Positions 45,801-54,331 of a DNA stretch of 64,000 nt are shown one piece after another. Made by a program: the position numbers and the translations under genes. The first letter of the stretch is position 1. Each line of letters begins with the position of its first letter. Below the pieces are notes generated by a model. That model was not told where the DNA came from. It was given only the letters and a program-made list of their open reading frames with translations, and ran no database searches. The stretch covers positions 434,001 to 498,000 of the forward strand of contig NZ_JACKZC010000002.1 of the NCBI RefSeq assembly GCF_014212495.1, in the 5' to 3' direction. The stretch is from Pontibacter sp. Tf4 (lineage in GTDB: Bacteria > Bacteroidota > Bacteroidia > Cytophagales > Hymenobacteraceae).

Positions 45801-46301
45801 CACGCTAACAACGTGTTCGATTTTGCTACGCAGCAGCGCCAGCGCCAGGTAAACCGCAAGCTGCATTATGCGTTGTCGCGCATAACCTTTGCACCGGAAG
45901 TAAACCAGGTTTTAAGGCAAATGGGCTACGAAGGCATCATCAGCGAGCGCGACAAACCCGAACTACAACGCCTGCTTACCGAAGTAGTTCAGCATCCTAA
46001 AATAGCGCCTTACTTTTCTGACAAGGTAGCGATTGAACAGGAAAAAGAAGTGCTGGATGCACGTGCTTACCTGTACAAACCAGACCGTATTGTATTTGAT
46101 GGCGAAGCGGTAACTATAATAGAGTTTAAAACGCCTCCACCCGAGCCCGAACACCGCAACCGCCTGGACCACTACGCCGTGCGTTTCCGGCAGCTTGGTT
46201 ACAAAAAAGTAAGGTGCGTGCTTTATTATTTCGAGACGCAGGAAGTACAGGAATGGCAATACGGTGATAAACCTGCCGCGCAATTAGGGTTGGCTTTTTG
46301 A
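42897..46301 (+). CDS. addA: AddA-type helicase-nuclease subunit (UvrD-like)
   Basis: 1134 residues. Walker A SSAGSGKTYALTKEYL (10-25), FTNDAAAEMKERIL, the Walker B-like LLIDEFQDTS, VVGDAKQAIYRWRGG, TSIHKSKGLAYP and LYVALTRPIDRLYL define a UvrD/RecB-type motor. The C-terminus has a PD-(D/E)XK nuclease core (KPDRIVFDG ... VTIIEFKT). With AddB it processes double-strand DNA ends for recombination. AddB is encoded 0.7 kb downstream, not adjacent: a repeat element and a VOC gene intervene. Confidence 0.93.
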   Translation: MASVFKIYSSSAGSGKTYALTKEYLKLALHSPNPDYYRTILAITFTNDAAAEMKERILGALRGFNDDTIAEKAKQKSENLLEEVTKELQQDYPDPTLDKEEVRRRAALVFRQVLYNYADFSVSTIDSFVNKIVQAFARELNIPHNFEVDLDSNTLLNTAVSLLLDKVKNEKGDLLTETLEQFILEKADEGKSWSKLNEELADFARNLLNEQVYEAITDLQQLTLEDFRDVQRELRETKKQIEEAIVEPASQAVALIEQSSIDAADLSYGKNGIYGYFYRWLKTIDLNYSNSNARKTVENDSWYSASAKKNSFTVNQIDSIKNQLSEYYLELEDRKEKYAGIYTLLNAIVPHLYKLSVLNELEKCLQEIKLDKNTVHISEFNKRIIDIVLKEPVPFIYERLGEKYNHLLIDEFQDTSVLQWNNLLPLVENALASGHFSMVVGDAKQAIYRWRGGEMEQILHLYKKDTAKLYQNRRNGQLIKERYETLNGEVLQPANLKKNYRSRAEIINFNNDIFTFASKAHSGFGMFTSIYDEDFTQEIPDPNNTGGHIQVLFTYEGDSNTKYDLDTCNRTNELYPKYTHEQEISYDESMLNLVQHLVENALKDGYQLRDMAILCRTNQNSKRIANFLKELRYDIISQDSLSLQFAEVVNLVIALFRVFNRPNDALAKSEALYLIHLVTLEKVPDVKVTQQIAEIANNADAAAFYSYIRELGFDLDEKTTGNLSIYELTERLIRNFNLLGHNNECEYIFRFLDLVLEYSLKYSNNLNNFLAYWDVQKEKLSINTPKNRNAITITSIHKSKGLAYPIVIIPYADWSTEPKRGSLLWSQLPDDVTYTGKLRSVAVNVGSKLENTVLGEQYKTEIEKTFIENLNMLYVALTRPIDRLYLIGNAKDLLIEDKMPKLDGQVKNVSHLMYQYLKEKELWEPGKFCYQLYKGRPAQTINYSSEEDTFELKHLVTTDWEQRLKIKQHANNVFDFATQQRQRQVNRKLHYALSRITFAPEVNQVLRQMGYEGIISERDKPELQRLLTEVVQHPKIAPYFSDKVAIEQEKEVLDARAYLYKPDRIVFDGEAVTIIEFKTPPPEPEHRNRLDHYAVRFRQLGYKKVRCVLYYFETQEVQEWQYGDKPAAQLGLAF

Positions 46302-46550
46302 CCTCTCCCCGGCCCTTTCCTAAAAACAGGAGGGGAGAAGAATATAAAGTATATGGCGCGAGCGCCTTCTCTCGTGTCGAACTATAGTTGGGCCTCCGGC
46401 CCGGTTGATTAAAGACTTAGATGATTGAAAGGGGCCAGAGGCCCCGCTATACCAAGTCACGAGCGAAGACGCTCGCGTCATTATTAAATACTATAAATAA
46501 ACTATAATCCGGTTCCCCTTCCTGTTTTAAGGAAGGGGTTAGGGGAAGGT
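46302..46550. repeat. Nested inverted-repeat element (about 250 bp, MITE- or REP-like)
   Basis: Outer arms of about 38 bp: 46303-46340 is an imperfect inverted copy of 46512-46550 (TCCTGTTTT core). Inner arms 46355-46376 and 46458-46479 (GCGAGCG / CGCTCGC cores) match with few differences. Between them are GGGCCTCCGGCCC and GGGGCCAGAGGCCCC. One CTATAG copy is included. It begins directly after the addA stop. Confidence 0.75.
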
Positions 46551-46556
46551 AAAACC

Positions 46557-46985
46557 ATGGAACAACGCATAACACTCATAACTCTAGGCGTAAAAAACCT
46601 GCAACGCTCACGAGATTTCTACATCAATACCTTTGGCTGGAAGCCACTGGAAACCAGCACTGAAAGCATTGTTTTCTTTCAACTGAATGGCATACAACTG
46701 GCACTTTTCCCGCAAGAGTCTTTGGCAGATGATGCAGGCGTTCCGGCAGATGGCAGTGGCTTCCGGGGCTTTTCGCTGGCGCACAATGTCCGCTCCGAAA
46801 AAGAAGTAGATGAATTGGTAGCCTTGCTGGAAGCCAAAGGTGTGCGTGTACTGAAGCATCCCGAAAAAGTATTCTGGGGTGGCTATAGCAGCTACATCGC
46901 TGACCCGGACGACAACCTTTGGGAAATCGCCTACAACCCATTCATGCCGCTGGATGCCAGCGGGAATACTGAAAGCATACATTAA
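46557..46985 (+). CDS. VOC-family (glyoxalase/bleomycin-resistance fold) protein
   Basis: 142 residues with the VOC pattern: ITLITLGVKNLQRSRDFYINTFGWK at the start and SSYIADPDDNLWEIAYNPF at the end. Metal-binding residues include the Glu of LWEIAY; substrate unknown. It sits between addA and addB, 50 bp before addB, and has no evident link to recombination. Confidence 0.88.
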   Translation: MEQRITLITLGVKNLQRSRDFYINTFGWKPLETSTESIVFFQLNGIQLALFPQESLADDAGVPADGSGFRGFSLAHNVRSEKEVDELVALLEAKGVRVLKHPEKVFWGGYSSYIADPDDNLWEIAYNPFMPLDASGNTESIH

Positions 46986-47035
46986 TCGCTTACACATTCA
47001 CTCAATCACTCATTCAAAATTCACCATTACCACCC

Positions 47036-49936
47036 GTGCAGACTTTCCTGGAGCTAACCGCGAAATACATTTACGAAAAGTATAAAGAGAACATCAGCGA
47101 ACTGTGCATTGTGCTGCCATCGCGCAGGGCAAGCTTTTTCTTTAAAAATGCGCTGGCCCAGGCCGCTACTGAGCCAATCTGGTCGCCAGAAGTTTCGTCG
47201 ATGGAAGACTTTATCTGCAAAATGGCAAAGGTGGATGTGATAGAGCCGATAAACCTGCAGCTCGAACTATACGACCTGATGCGTGAGCAGGACCCGAAGC
47301 TGGATTTTGACCAGTTTGTTACCTGGGCAGGCACTTTGCTGGACGATTTCAGCCGGATAGACCAGAACCTGGTAGACACCGGGAAGCTGTTTGAGTACCT
47401 GAGTGAAGCCAAGGCACTCGAAAGATGGGAGCCACGCAACCTTGGCTGGACGATGTCGCCGGCTATGCGCAAGTACTTTAGCTTGTGGGAGAACATTGAG
47501 AAGACGTACCATAACCTGAAAAAACACCTGCAGAACAACAAGCAGGCGTATACGGGCATGGCTTTCCGGAAAGTAGCGAATGAGATCGGTGCTATAGTTA
47601 AAGAATCGACCTGCCACCAATACATTTTCATCGGGCTGAACGCGCTGACTAAATCCGAAGAGAAAATTATTAAAGCATTGCTGCGCCATAACAAAGCGGA
47701 AGTACTATTCGATAGCGATGATTTTTACATGGAAGAAGGCACAGCCAACCGGGCAGGCAGCTTTCTGCGCAAGTATAAAAACGGTTGGAAACTACCCGAG
47801 TGGCGCTGGCAGCAGAACATGCTCCTGACCGACGATAAAACTATAAATGTGATTGGTGTAGCCAATGCCAGCATGCAGGGCAAACTGGCCGGACAGCTGT
47901 TGCAGGAAATTCGTGAGCAGGACAAACACGCCCAGGTAGCCATCGTTATGCCTGACGAAACGCTGCTTTTGCCGGTGCTGCATTCTATACCCGATGATGT
48001 GCCAAACTATAACGTAACCATGGGTCTGAGCTTTAAGGGCACTCCCCTTTTTAATCTCGTGGATCTGCTTTTTGATGTGCATCTGACAGGCGTTAACCAA
48101 CTACAGGACACCGGCTATAAAGTATACCAGTACCACCATTTGGCAGTAAGCAAGCTGCTCACGCACCCGTTCATCCGCCGTTACGAACTATACCTGAACG
48201 AGCAACCTGACCAGGCGGAATTTCATGGGCTGATACAGCAGGTGCTGGACACGATAGTTTCGGAAAACAAGGTGCTGATTACGGCACAGGAACTTCTGGA
48301 AATGGGCAAGCACCACCCGCTTTTCGAGACGCTGTTCCGTACCTGGCGGGATTGTGATGATATTATCGTGGCCATGTATGATCTGATCGAGCTTCTCCGC
48401 CAGGTGTACACGCACGGCCATAACACCATCGAGACAGAATACCTGTACATTTTCTATACTATAGTTAAGCGTCTGGACACGATCTTCGATTGCCGTGAAC
48501 AGAAAATTTCAGTACGCAGCTTCCGTAAGTTTCTGTATGAGCTGATCACGCAGACAAGGCTGCCGTTCAGCGGCGAACCGATTTCGGATGTACAGATCAT
48601 GGGTATGCTGGAGACGCGTGCGCTGGATTTTGAGAACCTGATCATCCTATCGGTAAACGAGAATACGTTGCCAGCTCCTAAAAAGCATAATTCGCTGATG
48701 CCGTATGATGTGCTAAAGGAATTTGGTCTGCCAACCTATGCCGAAAATGAAGGCTCGATGGCGTACAATTTTTACCGCCTGCTTCAGCGCGCCAAGCGTG
48801 TAAATCTGCTGTATGTGCTGCCTTCAGATACCTATGGTTCGGGCGAGAAAAGCCGGTTCATCCTACAACTGCAAAACGATTTGGCCCTGCGCAACCGCAA
48901 CATCACGTTCCACAACCTGACAGCCGTAGTAGAGCAAAAAGACACAAAGGAATACGACGAAGACATTGTTATAGAGAAAGACAGCGCTACGCTGGAACAA
49001 ATAAAACGCGATTTGCAGCGGGGCCTTTACCCTTCCAGCCTCAACACCTACATAAATTGTTCGCTTAAATACTATTTCAGCCGGATAGCTAAAATGCAGG
49101 AAGTGGATGAAGTGGAAGAACAGGTCGACTCGGCGCAGTTTGGTACCGTGGTGCACCAGGTACTGGAAGATTTCTTTAAACCCTACGAGCAGAGCGGCCA
49201 GCCTATAGTTGCCGAAAGCATAGACCAGATGCTGCTGGAACTGCCCAAGCAGGTGAAAATGGCATTTGACCAAACTACGCGTGGCGCTACCACCGAACGC
49301 GGACTGAATTACCTTTTACTAAAAGTGGCCATTGAAGTGCTGCAGAAATACCTGAACACGCTTAAAAACTCAGATGAACTGCCGCTCTGCATCCTGCGCC
49401 TCGAAGACTCGCTGACTGCCAAACTACCGTTACAAATTGACGATGAACTACTGGAAGTAACAATAGCAGGTAAAGCCGACCGCATCGACATGACCGGCCA
49501 CGAAGTGCGCGTGATAGACTATAAAACCGGTAAGGTAGAACAAAACAAACTGCGCGTAAAAACTGACGATCTGCGTGCGCCATCATCCAAAACAAAAGAT
49601 TTTGACAAGCCCCGCCAACTATGGCTGTACCAGTACATTCTGCAGCGCCAACTCCGCGAAGCACCGCAAACTATAGTTGGCAACCATCAACTTGACTCGG
49701 CAACTATAGCTGCCAAATCAGGCATTATTTCGTTCAGGAATATCGACGAAAACGTACTGTCGTCGGAGTTTAACTTTGTGGGGGAAGATGGGCAGCCAAA
49801 GGATTTTATAGTTGCTTCGGAAGAACTGCTGACCGGCATTATTAAAGACATGCTGAACCCAGCCGAGCCGATCCGGAAAACAAAAGACCTGGAAGTTTGC
49901 CAGTGGTGTCCTTATAAAGGCATTTGTGCCAGGTAA
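47036..49936 (+). CDS. addB: AddB-type nuclease subunit (PD-(D/E)XK)
   Basis: 966 residues from GTG at 47036 (no ATG nearby). The N-terminal part is an inactivated helicase fold (CIVLPSRRASFFFKN). The C-terminal nuclease has RIDMTGHEVRVIDYKTGK, and cysteines of an iron-sulphur cluster are placed as in AddB: one in YINCSLKYYFSRIAK and three in CQWCPYKGIC at the end. It pairs with AddA to resect DNA ends. Several in-frame CTATAG copies encode Thr-Ile-Val or Thr-Ile-Ala. Confidence 0.92.
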   Translation: MQTFLELTAKYIYEKYKENISELCIVLPSRRASFFFKNALAQAATEPIWSPEVSSMEDFICKMAKVDVIEPINLQLELYDLMREQDPKLDFDQFVTWAGTLLDDFSRIDQNLVDTGKLFEYLSEAKALERWEPRNLGWTMSPAMRKYFSLWENIEKTYHNLKKHLQNNKQAYTGMAFRKVANEIGAIVKESTCHQYIFIGLNALTKSEEKIIKALLRHNKAEVLFDSDDFYMEEGTANRAGSFLRKYKNGWKLPEWRWQQNMLLTDDKTINVIGVANASMQGKLAGQLLQEIREQDKHAQVAIVMPDETLLLPVLHSIPDDVPNYNVTMGLSFKGTPLFNLVDLLFDVHLTGVNQLQDTGYKVYQYHHLAVSKLLTHPFIRRYELYLNEQPDQAEFHGLIQQVLDTIVSENKVLITAQELLEMGKHHPLFETLFRTWRDCDDIIVAMYDLIELLRQVYTHGHNTIETEYLYIFYTIVKRLDTIFDCREQKISVRSFRKFLYELITQTRLPFSGEPISDVQIMGMLETRALDFENLIILSVNENTLPAPKKHNSLMPYDVLKEFGLPTYAENEGSMAYNFYRLLQRAKRVNLLYVLPSDTYGSGEKSRFILQLQNDLALRNRNITFHNLTAVVEQKDTKEYDEDIVIEKDSATLEQIKRDLQRGLYPSSLNTYINCSLKYYFSRIAKMQEVDEVEEQVDSAQFGTVVHQVLEDFFKPYEQSGQPIVAESIDQMLLELPKQVKMAFDQTTRGATTERGLNYLLLKVAIEVLQKYLNTLKNSDELPLCILRLEDSLTAKLPLQIDDELLEVTIAGKADRIDMTGHEVRVIDYKTGKVEQNKLRVKTDDLRAPSSKTKDFDKPRQLWLYQYILQRQLREAPQTIVGNHQLDSATIAAKSGIISFRNIDENVLSSEFNFVGEDGQPKDFIVASEELLTGIIKDMLNPAEPIRKTKDLEVCQWCPYKGICAR

Positions 49937-49952
49937 AGAAATACTAACTTTG
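49923..49952 (+). promoter_or_regulatory. Promoter of the TonB-like gene
   Basis: TTTG (49923-49926), 18 bases, TAACTTTG (49945-49952): a good TTG-N17-23-TAnnTTTG match, overlapping the end of addB and 26 bp before the ATG at 49978. Confidence 0.55.
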
Positions 49953-49977
49953 CACTACTGTTAAGTATCCCTATTCC

Positions 49978-50727
49978 ATGTCCGTTAACCTTTCTTCCCT
50001 GGTAATTCCAGCGCTCTTTGTAAGTTTAGGTGCAGTTGCTCAGAGTGTTCGGCCTGCCATATCAGCAATGCCGGATGTTCGGAAGCCCCACGTAGAGATC
50101 ATTTATTTACAGGAAAATAAGCCAGATGATGCAGAAAAGATTGGGCACATTGAGCTGGCACCTGCTGGTATGAACTGCAGCATCAAGAGCGTGTTACAGG
50201 ATGCACAGTACCAGGCAGCCTTAAAAGGTGGTAACGCAATTTATGTAACCGGGATCAGCGCTCTAAACCAGCTGGGTTGTTATCAAATACAAGCTGAAAT
50301 CTATAACTTAAAGGAGCCATACATTTCGAGCCCTAACCTGGGGTACCCCTTCGAAAATGTTAGTTCTACAAAGACTGGTACCAGTACATTGGTTGAGATT
50401 CCGCCTCAATTTCCCGGAGGGAATGCGAGTATGGTGTCTTTCATCAAAAACACTTTCCGTTACCCGCCTTCACTTCTTTTGGAGGATATCAGCGGAAAGG
50501 TAATTGTTGCTTATGTGATCGACCCAACAGGTAAACCTACCGAACTCACTGTCATACAAAGTGTCAGACCTGAGTTGGATGCGGAAGTGCTTCGTGTTGT
50601 TTCTGAAATGCCGGACTGGTCTCCCGGGTACCAGAATGGAAAAGCCGTGCCTGTAAGAATGACCTACCCTGTAAACTTTGCTGTTGAGGAAAATAAAGCG
50701 TTCAGGAAAAAGAAAAATAAGAAGTAA
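49978..50727 (+). CDS. TonB C-terminal-domain protein
   Basis: 249 residues. Signal-like N-terminus, a middle region with two cysteines (NCSIKSVL, GCYQIQ), then a TonB C-terminal domain (FPGGNASMVSFIKNTFRYP ... GKVIVAYVIDPTGKPTELTVI ... MPDWSPGYQNGKAVPVRMT). Such proteins may energise outer-membrane receptors or act as periplasmic binding modules; the lack of a clear inner-membrane anchor makes the second more likely. Lys-rich C-terminus. Confidence 0.82.
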   Translation: MSVNLSSLVIPALFVSLGAVAQSVRPAISAMPDVRKPHVEIIYLQENKPDDAEKIGHIELAPAGMNCSIKSVLQDAQYQAALKGGNAIYVTGISALNQLGCYQIQAEIYNLKEPYISSPNLGYPFENVSSTKTGTSTLVEIPPQFPGGNASMVSFIKNTFRYPPSLLLEDISGKVIVAYVIDPTGKPTELTVIQSVRPELDAEVLRVVSEMPDWSPGYQNGKAVPVRMTYPVNFAVEENKAFRKKKNKK

Positions 50728-50809
50728 AAAAGGATAAACTATAACCCTAAGCTGCATTAATGGTTATAAGCTGATAGACAGACAGCAATAGCAAAAACAC
50801 TTAATTCTC

Positions 50810-51880
50810 TTGCATAAAACCATCGAACAACTCTCCCGTTTCGGGTTGACTTTACAGATCATTAAAACGGCACTGGCCGCGGCTGTATCGTGGTTTGTTG
50901 CTACAAACCTGCTGCGTGCAGAGTACCCTTATTTTGCAGCCATCGCCGCTATCCTTACCGTACAGGTTACCGTTGCCGACTCCGTGGACAAAGCCACCCA
51001 GCGCATTATCGGTATCATTGGCGGAGTACTGCTCAGTATGCTGATCGGGCTGTGGCTGGAAGTAAATGTGTATTCTATCTTTTTCGTGATCCTGGCAGGC
51101 ATGGCCGTTTCCAAAGCGCTGCGCATGAACCCTCAGATCATCTCGCAGGTAGCTATCAGTTCGCTGCTGGTACTGGCTTTCGGGCACATTAACCAGGGCT
51201 ATGCCTTCGAGCGTATCATCGAAACCGTTATCGGCTCTGCTATAGCCGTGATCATAAACGCAGTGATCGTGCCTCAGAATGCCATTCCGGATGTAGAAAA
51301 CAGCATTGTCAGCCTGGCCGGATCGGCTTCACAAACCTTATCAAGTTTAAGAGCACTGTTAGATTACAAAGCTCCGAAACGAAAAACCGGCCGCACCGAA
51401 GTAAATGCCCTGAAACGCGAATACAGGAAGACACTGGACACATTGGGGCTGGCCGAGCAAAGCCTGCGCTACAACCTCTTTCTCACAAACAAACGCACCC
51501 GGCTTACCAGGCTGGCTGTCAGTATCCGTAAATTAGACCACATTATTGTTCAGATCAGGGGCATCCGCCGCGGCCTCGACGATCTGCAACAAAACCGGCC
51601 ATCCCAGCTAAGTCCGGAATTTGCACAGCAGCTCGCACAGGCCATGGAAGTAACCGCCAACTGCATCCCCTTATTCGGGAAAGCCAGCGTACAACCCGCC
51701 ACAGATGTTCTGGCCAACCTACGGGAAGCCAACCAACACGCACGCACCCTGCAGGCACATTGCCTGGGCGAATTACGCAGTATTCCTTCGCCGGAAGTGC
51801 TCCGCGATGTGGGCAGCATTCTCACCGACCTGAGCCGCATTTTAGCTGAAACAGAGAAACAAAGCTCTAAAGGCAAATAG
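50810..51880 (+). CDS. FUSC/aromatic-acid-exporter-type membrane protein
   Basis: 356 residues starting at TTG (50810); no closer ATG keeps the conserved N-terminus. Membrane segments occur at about 17-35, 42-60, 68-90, 95-115 and 125-150, with the family pattern ALAAAVSWFVA and YPYFAAIAAILTVQ. A long helical cytoplasmic domain follows. Probably a small-molecule efflux protein. Confidence 0.85.
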   Translation: MHKTIEQLSRFGLTLQIIKTALAAAVSWFVATNLLRAEYPYFAAIAAILTVQVTVADSVDKATQRIIGIIGGVLLSMLIGLWLEVNVYSIFFVILAGMAVSKALRMNPQIISQVAISSLLVLAFGHINQGYAFERIIETVIGSAIAVIINAVIVPQNAIPDVENSIVSLAGSASQTLSSLRALLDYKAPKRKTGRTEVNALKREYRKTLDTLGLAEQSLRYNLFLTNKRTRLTRLAVSIRKLDHIIVQIRGIRRGLDDLQQNRPSQLSPEFAQQLAQAMEVTANCIPLFGKASVQPATDVLANLREANQHARTLQAHCLGELRSIPSPEVLRDVGSILTDLSRILAETEKQSSKGK

Positions 51881-52038
51881 TGCATCATAAACCCGTCAGG
51901 CTATACCTGCTACCTGCCCTGTAACTTAGGGTACACGCTCAAAATACCGGAAACTTACCAACTATAGTTTAGTGCCAGCGTTAGATTATAATGGTTTCTG
52001 CTGTTGGCAGAACGATGTACCATTTAAGTTTTTTTACT

Positions 52039-52638
52039 ATGAAAGCACTATGTACGCTTCTTTTTCTGTTTACCTTTTTTGTTGCTTCGGCCCAGGATGA
52101 ACAGATAACACGGCCGCAAACCACTGCCGCTGTTGCCGGCGATGCTGTAGCAGAAGGTAACTGGCTGGTAGGCGCCAGCATTGCTAACATTGGCCACAAC
52201 TTTAAATCCGAAACCTTTACGTTCGATATCAACCCCAGAGCCGGTTATTTTATTTCTGACAATGCGGCCATAGGTGCGCAGGTGCAGCTGGGTTTTATAG
52301 CTTACGATGGCGGCGAAGATTTCCGTTACGGCCTTACTCCTTTTGTGCGCTACTACTTTCCGGAAGGCGCTGCCCCGACGCACCGCTGGTTTGGCGAAGC
52401 GGTAGTAGGTTTTGCCGGTAGCTCTTTTGAGGATGCCGAAGGCGATGCCATTTTCTCGGCAGTGTACGGTGTAAGTGCCGGTTATGCGCATTTTGTAGCA
52501 TCCAATATTGCCCTCGAAGGCATGCTTAACCTGATCCGCAGCAACGCCAATATTGATGTAGGAAACGATTCATCTACCGGTTTATCCGTAAGCCTTGGTT
52601 TGCAGATCTACCTGCCAGGCAGCGGACGTAGCTTCTAA
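52039..52638 (+). CDS. Outer-membrane beta-barrel protein (OmpA/OprF-barrel-like)
   Basis: 199 residues from ATG at 52039, giving a signal peptide (FVASAQ). The mature part alternates strands (GNWLVGASIANIG ... INPRAGYFISDNAAIGAQVQLG ... FRYGLTPFVRYYFP) and ends in SGRSF, with a terminal Phe as in barrel proteins. About eight strands are likely. Function unknown. Confidence 0.85.
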   Translation: MKALCTLLFLFTFFVASAQDEQITRPQTTAAVAGDAVAEGNWLVGASIANIGHNFKSETFTFDINPRAGYFISDNAAIGAQVQLGFIAYDGGEDFRYGLTPFVRYYFPEGAAPTHRWFGEAVVGFAGSSFEDAEGDAIFSAVYGVSAGYAHFVASNIALEGMLNLIRSNANIDVGNDSSTGLSVSLGLQIYLPGSGRSF

Positions 52639-52727
52639 CCCATAGCCGCAGCAAAACAGTCAACTATAGGTTGGCTCTAACTCCGGATTTTTTCAGCTCT
52701 GTAATTATTTAGGTAAACTATAGAAGT

Positions 52728-52767
52728 GGTCATCTGCTGTTGCTGCAACGGCAGGTGGCCTTTTTTT
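52728..52767 (+). terminator. Terminator after the beta-barrel gene
   Basis: GGTCATCTGCTGTTG pairs with CAACGGCAGGTGGCC (some G-T pairs), followed by TTTTTTT. Confidence 0.8.
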
Positions 52768-52899
52768 AAAGCCTCAATTCTTCCTGCAACCTATAGTTAT
52801 TCAGCCTGTTTTATCTTAAATTAAGCTTCTGAAGGCAGGCAAGTGTGGCGAAAGTGGGGATCGGGGCCTTCAGCAACTATAACCTCAAACAGCACGCGT

Positions 52900-54276
52900 A
52901 TGCTACCAGAACCAGAACCCATTCAGCTTACTTTTCTGGGAGGTGCCGGCACAGTTACCGGCTCCAAGATCCTGCTCAAAACAAAGCGCCACCAGGTCCT
53001 CATTGATTGCGGCATGTTCCAGGGATTGAAACAGCTGCGCCTGCTCAACTGGCAAAAGCTTCCGCTCAATCCCGATGAGCTCGATGCCATCATACTCACC
53101 CATGGCCACCTGGACCACTGCGGTTACCTGCCTGTATTTGCAAAGAACGGTTACAACGGGCCCATCCACAGCACACACCCCACCCGCGACATTACCCGCA
53201 TCATCCTCAACGACAGTGCCCGCATACAGATGGAAGATGCCGAGGAAGCCAACCGGGGAGGCTATTCTATCCATAAACCAGCCAAACCACTCTATAATTT
53301 AGATGATGTGGCCCGAACCATGCCCCTGTTCGAAACGCATAACTATGGCGAGTGGGTAATCCTGAATGAGGACGTTAAATTCTGTTTCCGGAACAGCGGA
53401 CACATTTTAGGATCAGCTATAGTGGAGGTAAAATGCCAGGGCAGGCACTTTGTTTTTTCCGGTGATATTGGCCAGCGCCTGCCCCTGCTCATGGACCCGC
53501 CATTTTGCCCGCGCGAAGCCGATTATGTAATTATGGAGTCGACCTACGGAGACCGGTTGCATGGCGAAACATCGCCGTACCACGAGCTTCAGGAAATTGT
53601 AGAGCATACCTATGAGAAAGGCGGCACCCTGGTAATACCCAGTTTTGCCGTAGAGCGCGCCCAGGAACTGCTCCTAATCCTGAACACGCTGCGCGAAGAG
53701 AAAAGCATCCCAGCCCTGCCCGTTTATCTCGATTCGCCCATGGGCATTGATGTAACGGACCTGTACCTGACCTACCATGAATGGCATAACCTGACACGCG
53801 CCGAATGCGAGACTATGATGCGCAACGTGCACATGATCCGTAATTATGAACATACACAGCACGTACTCGATACACACGGACCTAAAATAGTAATTGCCGG
53901 TAGCGGCATGGTTACTGGAGGCCGGGTGCTTTACTACCTGGAGCGGCTTTTAGGCGATGCCCGGAATACGGTGCTGCTGGTGGGTTTTCAGGCACCGGGC
54001 ACACGCGGCAACCTGCTGCGAAGCGGTGCCGACGAGATCAAGATACACGGGGAATACTACAAGGTGCGCGCAGAAGTAAGGCAGATCAGTACCATGTCGG
54101 CACACGGCGACCAGGCGGACCTGTTATGGTGGCTGCAGCAATTTAAGCAGAAGCCCCAGCATGTATTTCTGAACCACGGCGAAGCCCAGGCCAGCGAAGC
54201 ACTCCGTATGAAGATAAAAGACAGCCTGAAGTTACCGGTAACTATAGCCGAGATGGGTACAACATATTATCTGTAA
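52900..54276 (+). CDS. MBL-fold beta-CASP ribonuclease-like protein
   Basis: 458 residues from ATG at 52900. The metallo-beta-lactamase core begins LTFLGGAGTVTGSKIL; the zinc motif is THGHLDHCGYLP. Beta-CASP motifs follow: the family's SGDIGQ, PSFAVERAQELL, and the C-terminal STMSAHGDQADLL and FLNHGEAQA. Proteins of this type are related to CPSF-73 and act on RNA. It converges on the RES toxin gene across a CTATAG hairpin. Confidence 0.9.
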   Translation: MLPEPEPIQLTFLGGAGTVTGSKILLKTKRHQVLIDCGMFQGLKQLRLLNWQKLPLNPDELDAIILTHGHLDHCGYLPVFAKNGYNGPIHSTHPTRDITRIILNDSARIQMEDAEEANRGGYSIHKPAKPLYNLDDVARTMPLFETHNYGEWVILNEDVKFCFRNSGHILGSAIVEVKCQGRHFVFSGDIGQRLPLLMDPPFCPREADYVIMESTYGDRLHGETSPYHELQEIVEHTYEKGGTLVIPSFAVERAQELLLILNTLREEKSIPALPVYLDSPMGIDVTDLYLTYHEWHNLTRAECETMMRNVHMIRNYEHTQHVLDTHGPKIVIAGSGMVTGGRVLYYLERLLGDARNTVLLVGFQAPGTRGNLLRSGADEIKIHGEYYKVRAEVRQISTMSAHGDQADLLWWLQQFKQKPQHVFLNHGEAQASEALRMKIKDSLKLPVTIAEMGTTYYL

Positions 54277-54321
54277 CTATAAACTATAGTTTGGGCACCC
54301 ATGCAACTATAGTTTATAGTT
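54275..54321. terminator. 17-bp perfect inverted repeat made of CTATAG units between convergent genes
   Basis: AACTATAAACTATAGTT (54275-54291) and AACTATAGTTTATAGTT (54305-54321) are exact reverse complements with a 13-base loop. The hairpin fills nearly all of the 55-bp gap between two convergent stops, so it may serve as a bidirectional terminator although it lacks GC in the stem. Confidence 0.7.
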
Positions 54322-54331
54322 GCAGCAGGTT

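Noticed and set aside
46302-46556. Small gene between addA and the VOC gene
   Set aside because: No open frame of convincing length; the nested inverted repeats explain the sequence.
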